From assembly GCA_013399875.1 (NCBI GenBank), contig VXAZ01002108.1, positions 1,060,120 through 1,124,119 on the forward strand: DNA of 64,000 nt. Reading direction: 5' to 3'. A model generated the notes under the pieces. It did no database searches and was not told the origin of the DNA. It was given only the letters and a program-made list of their open reading frames with translations. Source of the stretch: Gymnorhina tibicen. Its lineage: Eukaryota; Chordata; Aves; Passeriformes; Artamidae. The translations under genes were made by a program, and so were the position numbers. Positions within the stretch are counted from its first letter, which is position 1; each line of letters opens with the position of its first letter. This document shows positions 27,047-39,900 of this stretch, piece by piece.

Positions 27047-27344
27047 ATGTGGGGGTCGGTCTCTTCTCCCAAGTAAGAAGTGGTAGAAGAAAAGGAAATA
27101 ACCTCAAGTTGTGTCAGAGGAGGTTTAGACTAGATAATAGAAAAAATATCTGTGCTGAAGGGGTTGTCAAATCCAGGAACAGACTGCCCAGGGCAGTGTG
27201 GTGTCACCATCCCTGGAGGGATTTAAAAGATGGGCAGGTGTGGCACCTGAGGATGTGCTTTAGCACTGGACTTGGCAGGGTTAACAGCTGGACTTGATCT
27301 TAAAGATCTTTTCCAGGCTAAACAATTCTATAGTTCTATTCTTC
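27047..27344 (+). mobile_element. CR1 LINE, 5'-truncated 3' end
   Basis: This is the last roughly 300 bases of a CR1 non-LTR retrotransposon. It begins within the C-terminus of ORF2: the translation reads GVGLFSQV, then R-GN-LKL-Q-RFRLDNRKN and VVK-RNRLPRAV. After that the frame is shifted around residue 50, near the VW that follows PRAV. The nucleotide sequence continues as the typical CR1 tail: catccctggagggatttaaa, ggacttgatcttaaagatct, and a degenerate attctatagttctatt terminus. Severe 5' truncation is normal for CR1. The ORF2 end is broken, so this is an inactive fossil. Confidence 0.96.
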
Positions 27345-28540
27345 TTAATATATGCAGGATGTAAAATTTTTGAATTTATTACAGGACTGTAGTTCTAAAT
27401 ATAATATTTCTTAACCACAGAGCACAATTGGATTTAAGCCATGGCTTTTTTTTTCTTTTTCAATGATACTGTAATTTAATCTTCTACAGTTGTTTTTGGT
27501 CTGTTACAAAAAGGCAAAACTTCTCACATCTAATTAACTTACTCTCTAATTCCAGCCCAGCAAATGATGCATCACCCTCATCTCAGCTAAGTTATATGCC
27601 AGATGACACAAGGAAATGCTGTAATATGGAGTCTAGGACACCAGTTCCAAGGATGCATTGAAGAACCAAAAAAGTCTATTTCCAAAATTAGCCTAGATAT
27701 TATACAGAAGAGGAAGGTCTGCACTCATTTCTTAGTACTGAAATCACTAGGACGTTGCAGGTGCAAGCATTGCCAGGCTGCAGCAATAGACATTTGTCTT
27801 TCTTCTGTTTTCTCCTGTTCATTTCACACATTCCTCTTTATAGCTTCCTAATTTCCAGAGGCTGATAATTAAAATCAGCTGAACATCTTCCACTACTTCA
27901 ACTGCTTCCAAAATACTATCAGAAATGTTCTGGACAGACGGATGTTCCTCCTATCCCAGGGTTGTTTTCTGGCACTCCACTGAAGCACATTCCAAATGTC
28001 CTCGATGCCACCCCACATGCAGAACCAGATGAGCTGTTCCTTCCTGAAGCAACACTGTATCACCCAAAGAATTTAAGTACAAATATGTTTATATAAGTGA
28101 TATACTTATTTTCTGGAAGCAGCTTTGATTTGGCCTCACTAAGAACTTGTTTATACCCACAGTGATTGTGTCATTAACCAAGAACAAATGCATTTTACCC
28201 TACACCCTTGTCCATCAACATGAAACTGAGAATTTTTCTCATCTTGAGCCAAGATTTAGATTTTTCTTTTTCCTGTGTAAATAAGCAAACAAATAAAGGT
28301 GAAATTTAAATTTCAAAGAATTGTCCTTCAACAAAATCAGCAACAAATATAATTAACCTATTCAAAGAACTAAAAAATAAATCTTGCACTTAGAGACTTA
28401 GAATCTGCAGTGACGAAAAATGTCTCAAATCTAACAGTAGTTTATATTACAGGTTTAAATTCTGCCGTGACAGAAAATCTCCCAAATCTAACTGTATTTT
28501 ATGTATCTACAGAGTTGTAGAATTCCTCAGATGTTAAAAA

Positions 28541-28648
28541 AAAGGAGAAAAATAAAATCTCAAACAACAACCAACCGACAAAAAAAACCCCCAATCCCAC
28601 AAACAAACACAAAACCAAAAAAACCCCAACAGAAAACCCCCCAAACAA
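28541..28648. repeat. A/C-rich low-complexity tract
   Basis: Dominated by A runs with C clusters at 28588-28592, 28596-28598, 28624-28627 and 28637-28642. On the minus strand these give four runs of three or more G. It is similar in texture to 26472-26592 but not an evident copy of it. Confidence 0.8.
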
Positions 28649-31600
28649 TTCTCCAGCTCTGAAGTAAGTCTTTGCAAGAGTTTAAGATGTTCAACACAAA
28701 ACCAACCAACATAAGCTAAATATCTGTGGCTGTCAAACACTCGTTGGGTTTTACAAATTACTAGTCAGCCTATTTGACCTGAATTTCCTATGTTATTTGT
28801 AAGCATGTATGCAAAACTTTCACTGCATTCTGTAGACAGAAAGAAGAAAAATGCGACAAGAAGATGAGACAAGTTGGACATCATTATCATTTTAGGAATC
28901 CATCACTCCTCTGACACATTTCTCTGCTGTTTTATCACTGGGTTTTTTTGGTCAATGTTTGTGCATTAGCATCACTAAGAAAGTCCTACTGCTGATTCTC
29001 ACTGTGATTTTTAAACAGCCTGCATAATATCTGCTTACAGAGATACATGTGCAGAACATTTCTGCCTGATTTGCCAAATGGTTTTTTTTTGGAAAACTCT
29101 TGCTGCATAGAGGAAAAGGAGCACCTTAAACCTGAGCTGCATCAGACAGGAGGGGAAGTTAAGTGGTAAAGTAGTTTTTCTTTCTGTTTTTTTCCTTTCC
29201 ATGTATTTTGTAGGTATTTGTCACTGGATTTAGGAGACAGTTTATTTTCCAAAGTTAGAAGGCACATAATTGCTCATTAAATCTACATACACACAATCAA
29301 GTTCTAAGGTTCATCTCTATGATGAGAATGAAAAGTAACCAATATTGTCTGCTGATTTCCTACACTGTGTGCAAAAAAAAAAAAAGAGAATTTTGATCAA
29401 GTGTGCTTAATGATTTCAAGAATAAACCTTTGAGGGCAGAAGGGTGATGTGTCAGAAAACAATGAATTTAAAGAGCAACCTGTAAAATACAAAGTCTGCA
29501 GCACTCAGCTCCAATTGTTATCACAGACAGACTTAATTTGTTTCCAGGGACCCATGTTCTTTACATGATCATACATGGCTTCTAATTGAGATAACATAAT
29601 TTCCATAATAGCTCCAGGTAAATATATTATTCCCATTTTATGGATGAGGCACATTAAGCATCAAGCAAACAAAATATCTGTTCATTTTAGATACAGAATT
29701 TGAGAATGTGGGACCACACTGTTTCCATAATAATATTTTCTGTTACAGCACTTTACACTTTCAAAGCACAGCTCTCAGCCCTCAGTATTTCTGTAAGTCA
29801 GACCTCTGTTACTAAGTTAAAAAGCAACAAAATGAAACACAGACAGTAACTATCTGGAAAACCGTTTTTTCTCTTGTATGCCATGAGAGCTTTGTGGCAG
29901 AGGCTGGGTCATAACCAGTTCTGCAGCAGAAAATTCAGCTTCCTTTCATGAGGTTTTCTTTTCCTTACAATCACTTGCATCATTCCCTTAACACTGTCTA
30001 TATTCTGTAACCAAAAATTTGGGAGTCATAGAGAGGAGATACACCTGCCTATGGTTTCCATCAGAGCACCCACACTCTACCTCCGCAAGGAAAAGGAAGG
30101 GAGATCTAGTGCTAGATTACTGTAATTGTTTGATATGGTAGGTAGGTCAGTTCTCTAAAGGATGCCAGAAATAATAAGTTCATAAATGTACATCAAGTAA
30201 ATCCTATGATTCTGACACCACAAATGCCAACATGCTTCAGAATAAAAAAAATTATCTGTAACATGCCACCACTTGAAACAAAAATGACATGAATACAATT
30301 ACCCATACTCTAGGGAGATATTATAATTTCAGCTAATCAAGTCAAAATGTCAGTGAAAACAAAGGAAATTCAAATTTTTTATGCAAGTTTTCCAGAATCT
30401 CAGGGGATGATTTCAAAAGCTCAGGTGCAGTATCCATTGGTATATTCAGTATGGTTAAGAACAGAACAATTTTTAGTCAAATTAGACTGGTAATTTTCTA
30501 TTAGAATAGCTGATTTATGTAAAAGTTTAATCATAATATTAACTTTCTGTTTGTAACTTATGCCTACATCAATTAAACTACAAAGCCATAAAATATGTTT
30601 AATAGTTGAGCGGCAATAAAATACTTAATGAACCAAATGACACTTTCTAATGCCACTACTCCTGATTTGCATTATATGGGAAAACCAAAACGAAACAAAA
30701 CAACCCACCACAACTTGGACACCATTCTCAGTTGAAATGTTGTTTCTATGCCAGGAGAAGCTGTAGAATTGTTTATATAGTGTACTAGGAAGAAGTCTAC
30801 TGTTCAGGATGAGGACAGAGAGACAACTCCTCCCTTGACGTTCTGGGCGGGGAGCTAGAGGTAGTGAGTACACGCTACAGTAAAAATCAGTTGCGACAAA
30901 GATTAAGATATTATTCTTTGGGTCTCATCTCTCTAAAACCGAGATGTGAGGCTGAGCTTAATGATTCTAAACCAGAGGACAGAAATGCAAACTACCTGAT
31001 TCCCAAAAGCCATGCCTCACTAACAGTGGCAGGTCTACCTACAGAGAATACTCATATAACTGGGAAGATTTCCCAGGAGCACTGCACCTGAAATAATGTT
31101 TCCTAATTGTAAGCACTCAGATAACATGAAAGTACTACAAGAATAAGAAGTGCAATTCTTCTATTCTTGGCTTAGTTTTCCATAAAAGAAGTTTAAAAGG
31201 CATCTAAACCCAGCCTCTATCTCCCACTTTAACAGGAAAAAGCATATAGAAAAGCCCTTGGAACATACACAGAGGAGGCAAAATGTACTGTATCTGACAC
31301 ATTATTGAAATTAAAAGACAAAATGTGATGAGATTTTTCTATATATTGTAAGAAATGTTTGTCAGTTTTGGAGATTATTCTAAAGAGAAGAGCTTTTCAG
31401 CTTTTCATTACTGGTTTGAGTCTTTGCCAACTCAAGAGTCTTCACCATCTCATTTTTGAAATAGAACCCAGAAGAACCACTGGGAGTAATGTCTGCTAAA
31501 AGAGATAAGTGCCTAATTTATCTATAGAGGTCTTTCAGGGGACCAAAAAATAATAATAACACTCCATATTGAAACACCTCATTTGATTATCTCTAGTCCA

Positions 31601-32559
31601 CAGATTTATAAGGGGGGAGTGTTGTCATAAGTAACATAAAGACCTGGAGCAACGACCTAAAATTCTGAAAACCTTGAAGTTTTTACTCCCAGAATAATCA
31701 AATCCCAGTGGAAACTGAAATCAAAAGTTTGGTTTGGCCTCCTTCAGCAAACTGTTTCTATAGGTCTTTATAGTAAAAGCAGCTTTTACTTTTGCCCCAT
31801 TAAAAAATTCCAACACCTGATTACCTGAGAGATTCCCTTATGTTCCTGATTATGGCAACTCCATGCCACGGGGCAGGGATGGATTAGTTCAGCATGAGCT
31901 AATTCCAGAGTCATAATGGCTAAAGAGCACACTACAGAGACACTCACGGGAATTTACTGGTTCAGGTTGGTCTAAACTAAGAGGTTATTGGCTTGTATTT
32001 CATTAAAACAGACAGTTATGCCAGAGGATATCTTTATGGAGAATTTGTGTTGATGGTGTTCCCAAGCTGATTATGAGGAAAAGGTCAAATTATTCTCCTT
32101 CAGCCTTTACACTGCGTTTGTCACCATCCATTTTTGGCTCACAAACAAATATGAGGCTATTCTGTAGTGCAGCCTCCAGGAGCAAGAAGAGCTCTCTGTA
32201 CCTTTCACATGACTGTGGAAATGAGAAAGGAAGTTTTCTCAGAGGATGTAGGTCATAACTATGTCCCCTACCATCTGGTCCTTGAAACCCAGTAAAGGAG
32301 GCTGAATATATTGCATTCCAGCACTCTCCTTCGACAGACAGTCCCTCAAGGACTGTAACTAACTGGTGAAGTTTCAAACAACCTACAAACTTCTCTGAAC
32401 ACCACTAGAGCTACAGAAATCTTACATTCACTGGCTCAGTAGGAAAATATAAACTCAGTAAGAAACTGCATGAACTTCCTTCATTTGCTTCCCCTTTTAC
32501 TACAGCTAATCTGCCTTTATTTGCAGTCAGAAAGCGTTATACCTGAAAGTTGACTATTT

Positions 32560-32760
32560 TTTCATGTAATCCTCTTAATCAGTGACAGAGCATTTATATA
32601 TTTAATTCTAGACATTTGATGGTGGTTAATACTTTAATTAGCTATTTACACATGGCAAAAATTACAGAAGCAATTAGGAATATTCAGATTAATTAAAAGT
32701 ATTAGGCAGTATTAAATGTGAGAGAACAGACTTTAATTAAATCTTTCAAGTATTTTTTGA
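32560..32760. promoter_or_regulatory. Possible conserved non-coding element
   Basis: A dense series of homeodomain-type cores (ctttaattagct, gcaattagg, gattaattaaaag, ctttaattaaatc) within about 120 bases. The regional AT content raises the chance expectation of these motifs. Confidence 0.12.
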
Positions 32761-33734
32761 TAATCTCCTCTGTTGAGAAATAAACTATAGTAGCACAATC
32801 ATATCTGAATCAGATAGCTTTGCACTATCATCAACATAATGTTTTAAAAGTATCCAAAAGGAATTCATGAACTTATTCTTTACTGTTTTTTAAAAATACT
32901 ATCATGAAAACTCTTTTTTCTCTCCATCTATTTGCTTTACCAGTCCTGATACAGGGACTGGTAGCAAGCTGAATTGATTGAATGTTGTCTTACTCTCACT
33001 GTAGCTTATTTATACTCCAGAAAAATATTTGAGAGAAATACCCTTTAGCCAGTCTGAAAAATTCTATTCAGAAAGGAAGGATTTTTGTATCTACTTAAAA
33101 CTCAGCGCAACCCAGAGGACTGTGGATACCCTGTGGATTCCAGTACCACAGTTCAGACGCTTTTTAGGCAAATCCTGAATGGGTTCCTGTGTGTATGGAT
33201 TCCCAGCCCGTGTTTGTGGATGTGATGGTACTGAGGCACATGATGCAGCCCCTGGGAGCTGGTGCTTCGCTGCCCAGCACAGCAGCCAAAGGCCACAGCC
33301 TTCCCCTACACAGAACCATCACTTGGGGGCTGGGAAAAACATGGGAAGCACATGGAAATACTGAGGTGAAATATCAGCTTTCTGATCGCCTACTACATAC
33401 AGACTGTGTCTCAAAGCATAAAACATGCTTAATAAAGGTGAACACTAATATTCAAAATACCAAGAGGAAAAAAAAACCAAACAAGCCCCAGAACAAGAAA
33501 GCAAGACTTGCAGATACCAGAAAATCTGACATCATGGTTGGTGAATGACATCCCCACCAACATAATTCCCCTGCAATTTCCTTGATTAAATTACCAGAAA
33601 CAAGAAAGTATTATATAAAAAAGTACCACAAGGTCATTTAGATCACGCAATTTAGAAGGCTGGAGCATGCAGAGATGTAAATGGCACAACTATTTACATT
33701 CAGGCTATTGGCAAGATGTGTGCTACTAAATCCA

Positions 33735-33979
33735 AACTGGAAGAGAGTAGGTTTAGGTTGGATATTAGGAAGAAATTCTTCCCTGTGAGGGTGGTGAGAC
33801 ACTGGAACAGGTTGTCCAGAGAAGCTGTGGATGCCCCATCCCTGGCAGTGTTCAAGGCCAGGTTGGATGGGGCTCTCAGCAACCTGGAATAGTGGAAGGT
33901 GTCCCTGCCATGGCAGGGGATTGGTATGAGATGATCTTAAATGTCCCTTCCAACCCCAAACCATTTTGTGATTCTATGT
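33735..33979 (+). mobile_element. CR1 LINE, 5'-truncated 3' end (younger-type tail)
   Basis: About 245 bases of CR1 3' end. The last part of ORF2 is still open: RLDIRKKFFPVRVVRHWNRL is followed by residues reading SREAVDAPSL, AVFKARLDGA and LSNLE, with a TAG stop at 33890-33892. The 3' UTR follows (ggaaggtgtccctgccatgg, gatgatcttaaatgtccctt) and ends attttgtgattctatg. This tail differs from the copies at 27.0, 43.2 and 54.8 kb, so it belongs to another CR1 subfamily. The undamaged frame suggests it is the youngest of the four. It lacks the catalytic part of the reverse transcriptase and cannot move by itself. Confidence 0.97.
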
Positions 33980-36900
33980 TGCATCTTTTTCAAAACATCA
34001 TGAAGAAAGCTAAAATACTTTTAAATTCAGTGTTCTTGCTATACATATGCAAGCCAGAGTAAGATATTTAAGTTCTTTTACTCACAAATGAATCACCCAC
34101 GTAGTGTTGGTGCTGTTTGTTCCATTCCCATATGTTCCAGTATACTATTTTGTCCTACTTTTGCATGTATACAAAATTAGAATTGCAAGTTGCATCAATT
34201 TTCATCTTTAAATCGGTTTTATTTACAACCTCTAAAGTTCCTTGATTATTTCTAGTAACATTTGCATCAATGTTTCCTTAAATTATTCATGACATTTCAG
34301 TTATATCATTGGGTGCTTCAAAGTAAAACTCAAAGTAACTTTTCTTTCCTGAGAACAAAGACATACTTTCCTTGCTCTCAAGCAGAAATTCACAAGAAGA
34401 TGAAAGAAATGCCAAGAATTGTTAATAAACAAATTTGTGGTGTAAATTATAAACAGAAAAATGAAAATATTCCCAGTGGAAAAAGAAAACAGTCTAAAAA
34501 TGCCTCCAAACACCAATTAAGTATATCCAATTAGGATAATATTTGATTTATCTAGGTCAGGACTCAAGAAATTTTTTGCTGCCTAAGTAGCATCTGAATT
34601 ACGCAACTTTCCCTGTGTGGGACAAGTGACTGGGGAAAGTTGCACTGACATCAGGAGACCCAGAGCAGGACAGAGCCACTCAGAGACCCTCTGTGTGCTG
34701 CAGTCACTGCTGGTGCCACATGAGCCTGTCCCCAGCACATGAAGGGATGGCCTTGCCCTTGCCTGCCCCAGCCTTGGGGGGTCAACAAAGCAGGAGATGG
34801 GGCAAGTGCAGGGACTGGAGCTTCTTTCTGTCCCTGCTGTCTTCCTCCCATACAGACACACACTTCTCCTCCAGTACATGTAAAGCAAATGAAACTACAC
34901 AAAAGCACATAACAGTAGCACCTGCATGCATTTTTGCTATAATTCTTCACCCTTAAACCCTAAACCCTTAAACCTTCAGCCTTTAGAAAATGTAAAGCAG
35001 GTTTAAGAACCCTGTAGATTTCACTCACCCCAATCTTATTTTCATGTCCTAACACTGAGACAAACATTGTATGTATCCCAGTGGAAGAGCAGGGCATTGT
35101 GAAACTTCCAGCTTTAAGCCTTCAATTCGCACTCTAAATCAAATGTTTCTCTTCTTTCATTAAATACACATGAGGACCTTTTTTAATATAAGAAATTATA
35201 TTTATCAATGAAATGCAATTTTAGAATAAACAATCTATTCAATTTATGTTATGGAAATGTGATAAGATTATTTCATAGGACTGAGATGAATTATTCCTAA
35301 AAAAAAAAAACCCAGCACAACCAAACCAGTACAAGAAAACTAGATTTATATTTGATAGTAAATTAGCTTCCTCAGAAGGTTTCCTCAAGTGCATGATTAG
35401 ACATATTTATGTTTTCACAGCACATTCATGATTTCACACCAAATCATGCAAAATTTGAAGTTTCCTATGGGTTTGAATCACAAGCAAGTGGAAGTGTCTA
35501 AAAGGCTGCCAATTTTTACTCCATCATGACAATAGCAGTTGATGCAGAAATTCCAGTGAATAACAGATCACAGACACTTACTGAAATAAGTGGGCTCTAA
35601 TTTCACCAGGAGAAAAGTAACAAAATGTGGCTAATAAGTTTGGTCTGAGCAGCCTTCCTTGGTGAATGATTTCACTGAAGGGGCCGGAAAAAGGGTGGGA
35701 AAAATAAAGTTTGGACTTTGAAACATAGAGAGTGTGAGAAGTTTAAAAGCAGTATATTAATATTTCTTCCTTAAGTTGCTGTTCAAGGATACTATTCCAA
35801 TCTTAAAGATCAGTAAATTAAAATTTACTTGAATAAGCAAGCTCTTGTAGCTATGTTAGAGACTTACTCACAAGGTGACACATAGTTTCAGAGATGAAAA
35901 CTGCCAACCCAGTTAAATTTTATTAAGGCAGTCACATCTTTAGATATGATCACACTGCAAGCATTGCCTATTAAAATTAGATCATTTGACCTTCATCGGG
36001 GAAAACCCCTTTCATATAGCTAAAAAAAAATAATCATTAAGATATCTGTACACAGCAGGGAGACATTTCTACTTCATAGTTCAAATAGCTTTATTCTTTG
36101 TGGTCTTCAAGACCTTGAACCAAAATGTAAAAAGTCAGGAAGGTTTGCTAAAGCAAACAATGTGAAGGACAGCACTACCTTGTCTAAAGATGATTTTCTC
36201 ATCTCCTGCAAACAATTCAGAACTAAAGTTCAATTTTCACCAACAAAAACTAAAATTCACCCACAGTTGTATTTGAGATAACACATTTATTTTCCAGTTT
36301 TAGCTTTTTGTTTGCAAATAGCACTGTATGGCAATCACTGGAGCAGTGCCCAAGAAAGAAACGTTTGATTTCAAATCTTTTGTTCCTGAACTCTGGCTTG
36401 TTTGAAAAGGATAAAAGGCTTGCAAGAGAAAATTCTGCAAACAGTTGTCATAATTTCAAAGATAAAACTAAACAATATCTTACAACAAATTCTCATGAGC
36501 TACATTAAGTGGAATATTATTCTGGGTGCACACAGGGCTGCGAGCTCTGGTTCTTGACACATGGGTAGACTAAAGGCCTCACAGTTGCTCAGGCTGGAGA
36601 AGCTTTAGTGACATATAGTGAACAACTGGTTCTTTTCTTCTCTAATATTTTAGTATCTTTCTGCTGCTCTAAAAGGACTTTATTATAAAGCTGAGAAATC
36701 ATTTCTTTTGCTGTCAAGATAACTGTGGACCAAATCAGCAAAATAAAAACCTTGTGTTTTCAGACATATCATTTTGACACTGGTTGCACTGTATGAACAT
36801 ATATATCAGGATATGTCTTTTCATATATTCAGAACATAACTCACTAGGCATTTGCTGCTACCTGTACTAATAAAATCAATATTTTAGCTATTTTTAAGGA

Positions 36901-39900
36901 TGCTTCCTAGAGAAAAAGTAAAGTACTGAGCAGCAGCAGCAGCAAATGACCTTTGCTACGCACATGCATGCTTTTATATATTGCTAGCTGTCAAGACAAG
37001 AAAGCTGATCTCACATCAAAAGGATTCCCAGACAGGTCTGGGGAGAGGGTGAATAATCCCACAAACAAACCTCTTACTCCTTCACTGCACCCTTTCTCCA
37101 CTTACAAATAAATAACTAAATAAAACACAGCAGTGAGTCAGTTAATGGCCATTTATCTGAAACCACAAATAAGAAATAAAAAAAAAAGATCCTTTTGTTT
37201 CCCTCTTCCTCTCATGATTCACAGTCTTGGCTCTGCAAGCTTGGCTCTGCTTCTGATGACAAATGATGCAGTTGTAAATAGCAGTCCTTGTTATCAGGAC
37301 AGGTCCATATCAGCTCTATTTAATAAGGCAAGAGTTGTAGTTACTTTCTGTCTCTCTGATTTGTACATTTCTTCCTCCTCAGAGAGCTCTTAGGGGTAAT
37401 GCTTTCTTTACCTGGAATCACTCCAGAACAGTCGCCTACCATTTGTTCAGTGCCTGGTTTTGAGCTGCCCCAAGGTGCTTAGGTGGTAGGACTAAGAAGT
37501 ACCACCAAGCTCCAGTAACTCCACTAATTAATTAGGGACTTTGGGGCACAGAAGGGATGCTTTACTTTTAACATTTTTATTGAAACATCTGCCCTCTCAG
37601 ATAGTTGTTTTAGAGGAAATCCTGGGCTAACTGTACCCTTTCAGCTGCCAGAACTGACATTTCTGCTTCTCTTCTAGTCCACGAAGTGGATTTCTCATTA
37701 GGGACTCTTAAGGGTCTGTTCATGTGCCAGAACTTTGAGGAAATTTTTACTGCCCTTTCTGTGATAAAACACTTGACAGTGCTAGGGCACGCTGAAGTTA
37801 TAATTTAAATAAGGATGTTCACTGGAATTCCTAGAATCTTTAAAAAGCAGCTTTTGAAATGGTTATGAGTATGGTGAAAAGGTGAGATATATGAAGAAAA
37901 TCAACTCCCCAGGTTGAGGTAGCCTATGCTATGAACCTCTTTTCTTCAGGAGAATAAATGGCTTCATTGCTTTAATGTAATGAAGACATTATCTTTGGCC
38001 ACATGAGAAAATACAGATGGGAAAAATCTACTTTTTCCAGAAAAAAAAAAAGGCTAATCTTAAAGTTTCTGAAATAGGTGGTAGACTATTCCAGAAGACC
38101 AAAAGTCCAGAACACTAAAAGTGCTCTGGAAACCTTTAAATGCTGATCTTATGCCCTTAACCTCCCTAAAACACAGTAAAGAAAGTCAGGTATATTGCAG
38201 TAGAGCTAACAGGTTGTGTGTTTTAAATCCTCTGTGTAGACTAAAATGAGAAACAGAAGTGAAACCTGCACAGTTGTTGCTGCCTTGGTAGCGGAAATGC
38301 AACCACAAAACTTTCTCTACAGCCCCTCAGTCATACCCCAAATCCTGATGGACACTGCCACTATTGCTATGGCCCTGCTCCTCAGCCACTTGATTTGCCC
38401 TCTTGTCAAAAGCCTTTAACTCAAAGACTCTTTTTAAATAAAAATATCCTGTCTTGGTCTGGACAAAGGTCTCTTCCAGTCTCTAGTAGGATACACTTGA
38501 AATGCCAGCAGGGTTTTCCTGCACCTGGAAGGTTTTACTCTGGTGACTCCTTGGTTTTCACCTCTTCCACAAAGCTTTCCCAAACAGAAGTGACAGGGCA
38601 CTGATGATTTTGCTCTCTTCTCAATAGTCATAATATAAGGACAATTCTTGGGTACGAATAACTTCGCAAAATCCATGTCAAAATGTCTCTGCACTACAAA
38701 ACACTACCTGTCTAGAAAGGAACACTCACTCTCTAAAGATTGTATTTTCAGAAGTATTGTTGCTTCTTAACCAAGAAACATCCATGGTATTTGCCTTCAA
38801 GTGATTATGTTAAAAGAGGCTGGGCCATACTGCGGCTGTTACTGCACTTCCATGTCTTTGGAAGTAACTGGTAACTCGAACTAGACCCATTCTCACATGA
38901 CAAACGCTCTTGGTCCAAAGGCATCTTCCACACCCACCTTCCTGTTGCAAATTTCCAATGTGGAAATTCTACTTACAAAACAAACATGCTATTCTATTAA
39001 AAAAGGCCCCTGTGTAACAAGTAATGAAAGACAAATAGCATTAATAACTTGGTCCATGTTTTGCCACAGTTCTTTCCTTACCACAATAGAATCCAGCAAA
39101 TGAAAATTTGTGAAAAAAAAAATCATTCCTTAGAAATACTCCTTACAAATATAGCTTAGAAATGACAGCATGCCTATTAACAACTTGTCTGTTTAATCCC
39201 GTGATTTTTTCTATGCTCACCATTTGATAAAATTTGACAATGTACAATTCAGCTGCAAAAGTGCCTATAACGAGTGCAGGCTGTAACATCACACTGTCTT
39301 CCTTGGGGCTAATCATTTTATAATGAGTTTAGTGAAAAGCACCTATGCAATAAGTTGTAGCTGACAGCAGCCCAAGGGAACCTCTAAGTGCTAAAAATTA
39401 GCAGCTGAGGGATGTTGAATCTCATCTTTTTCAGGATAGAAAATGGGTTTCTTTTGAAAATACACATATTTTCAAGTAGACATAAATCAAACAGATTTTA
39501 CAAAAAACTTGTATTGCTATGGGCTTTATCCTGTTTTTATTCTTACACTCTTACGAGGTAGAAGATACTTTAAAAAGAGTAAGATTAGTCATCCTGCTAG
39601 AGATCCAATTATATTAATTTGTGACACTGTACCACTTGGAATTCAAAAGGCTGTTTTGAATCAGCTTGCCTTGTGAGTACAGAGCTGAAGACCTCTACTC
39701 CTTTTTCTGGGGGCAGAATCTCAGAGCACATAATTCCTCCCAACCAGATTCACAGTGGAATTATACCTGTTGGGTTTTTTTTCCAGCAGTAAAAGCTCTC
39801 TATATTGCTCTGTATTGTCAATACATTGGTTTGCCAACCTGAACAATTAGTTGCTATCATTATATAGCATGTTACACAAATTTAGGTTATCACAGCAGAA

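Larger units (their letters stand above)
27345..33734. other. Unique AT-rich non-coding DNA with one A/C-rich tract
   Basis: No gene or transposable element was recognised in about 6.4 kb. An A/C-rich tract lies at 28541-28648 (next entry). A short poly-A run is near 29373-29384. GC rises modestly around 33180-33330, where a 119-codon plus-strand frame (33189-33548) shows no domain signature. Confidence 0.5.

Noticed and set aside
33638..33964. A 108-codon minus-strand frame
   Set aside because: It is the antisense of the plus-strand CR1 copy at 33735-33979.
34951..34976. Telomere-like string taaaccctaaaccc
   Set aside because: Only about two degenerate copies are present, and the unit resembles CCCTAAA rather than the vertebrate CCCTAA. 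There is no array, so it is not an interstitial telomeric repeat.
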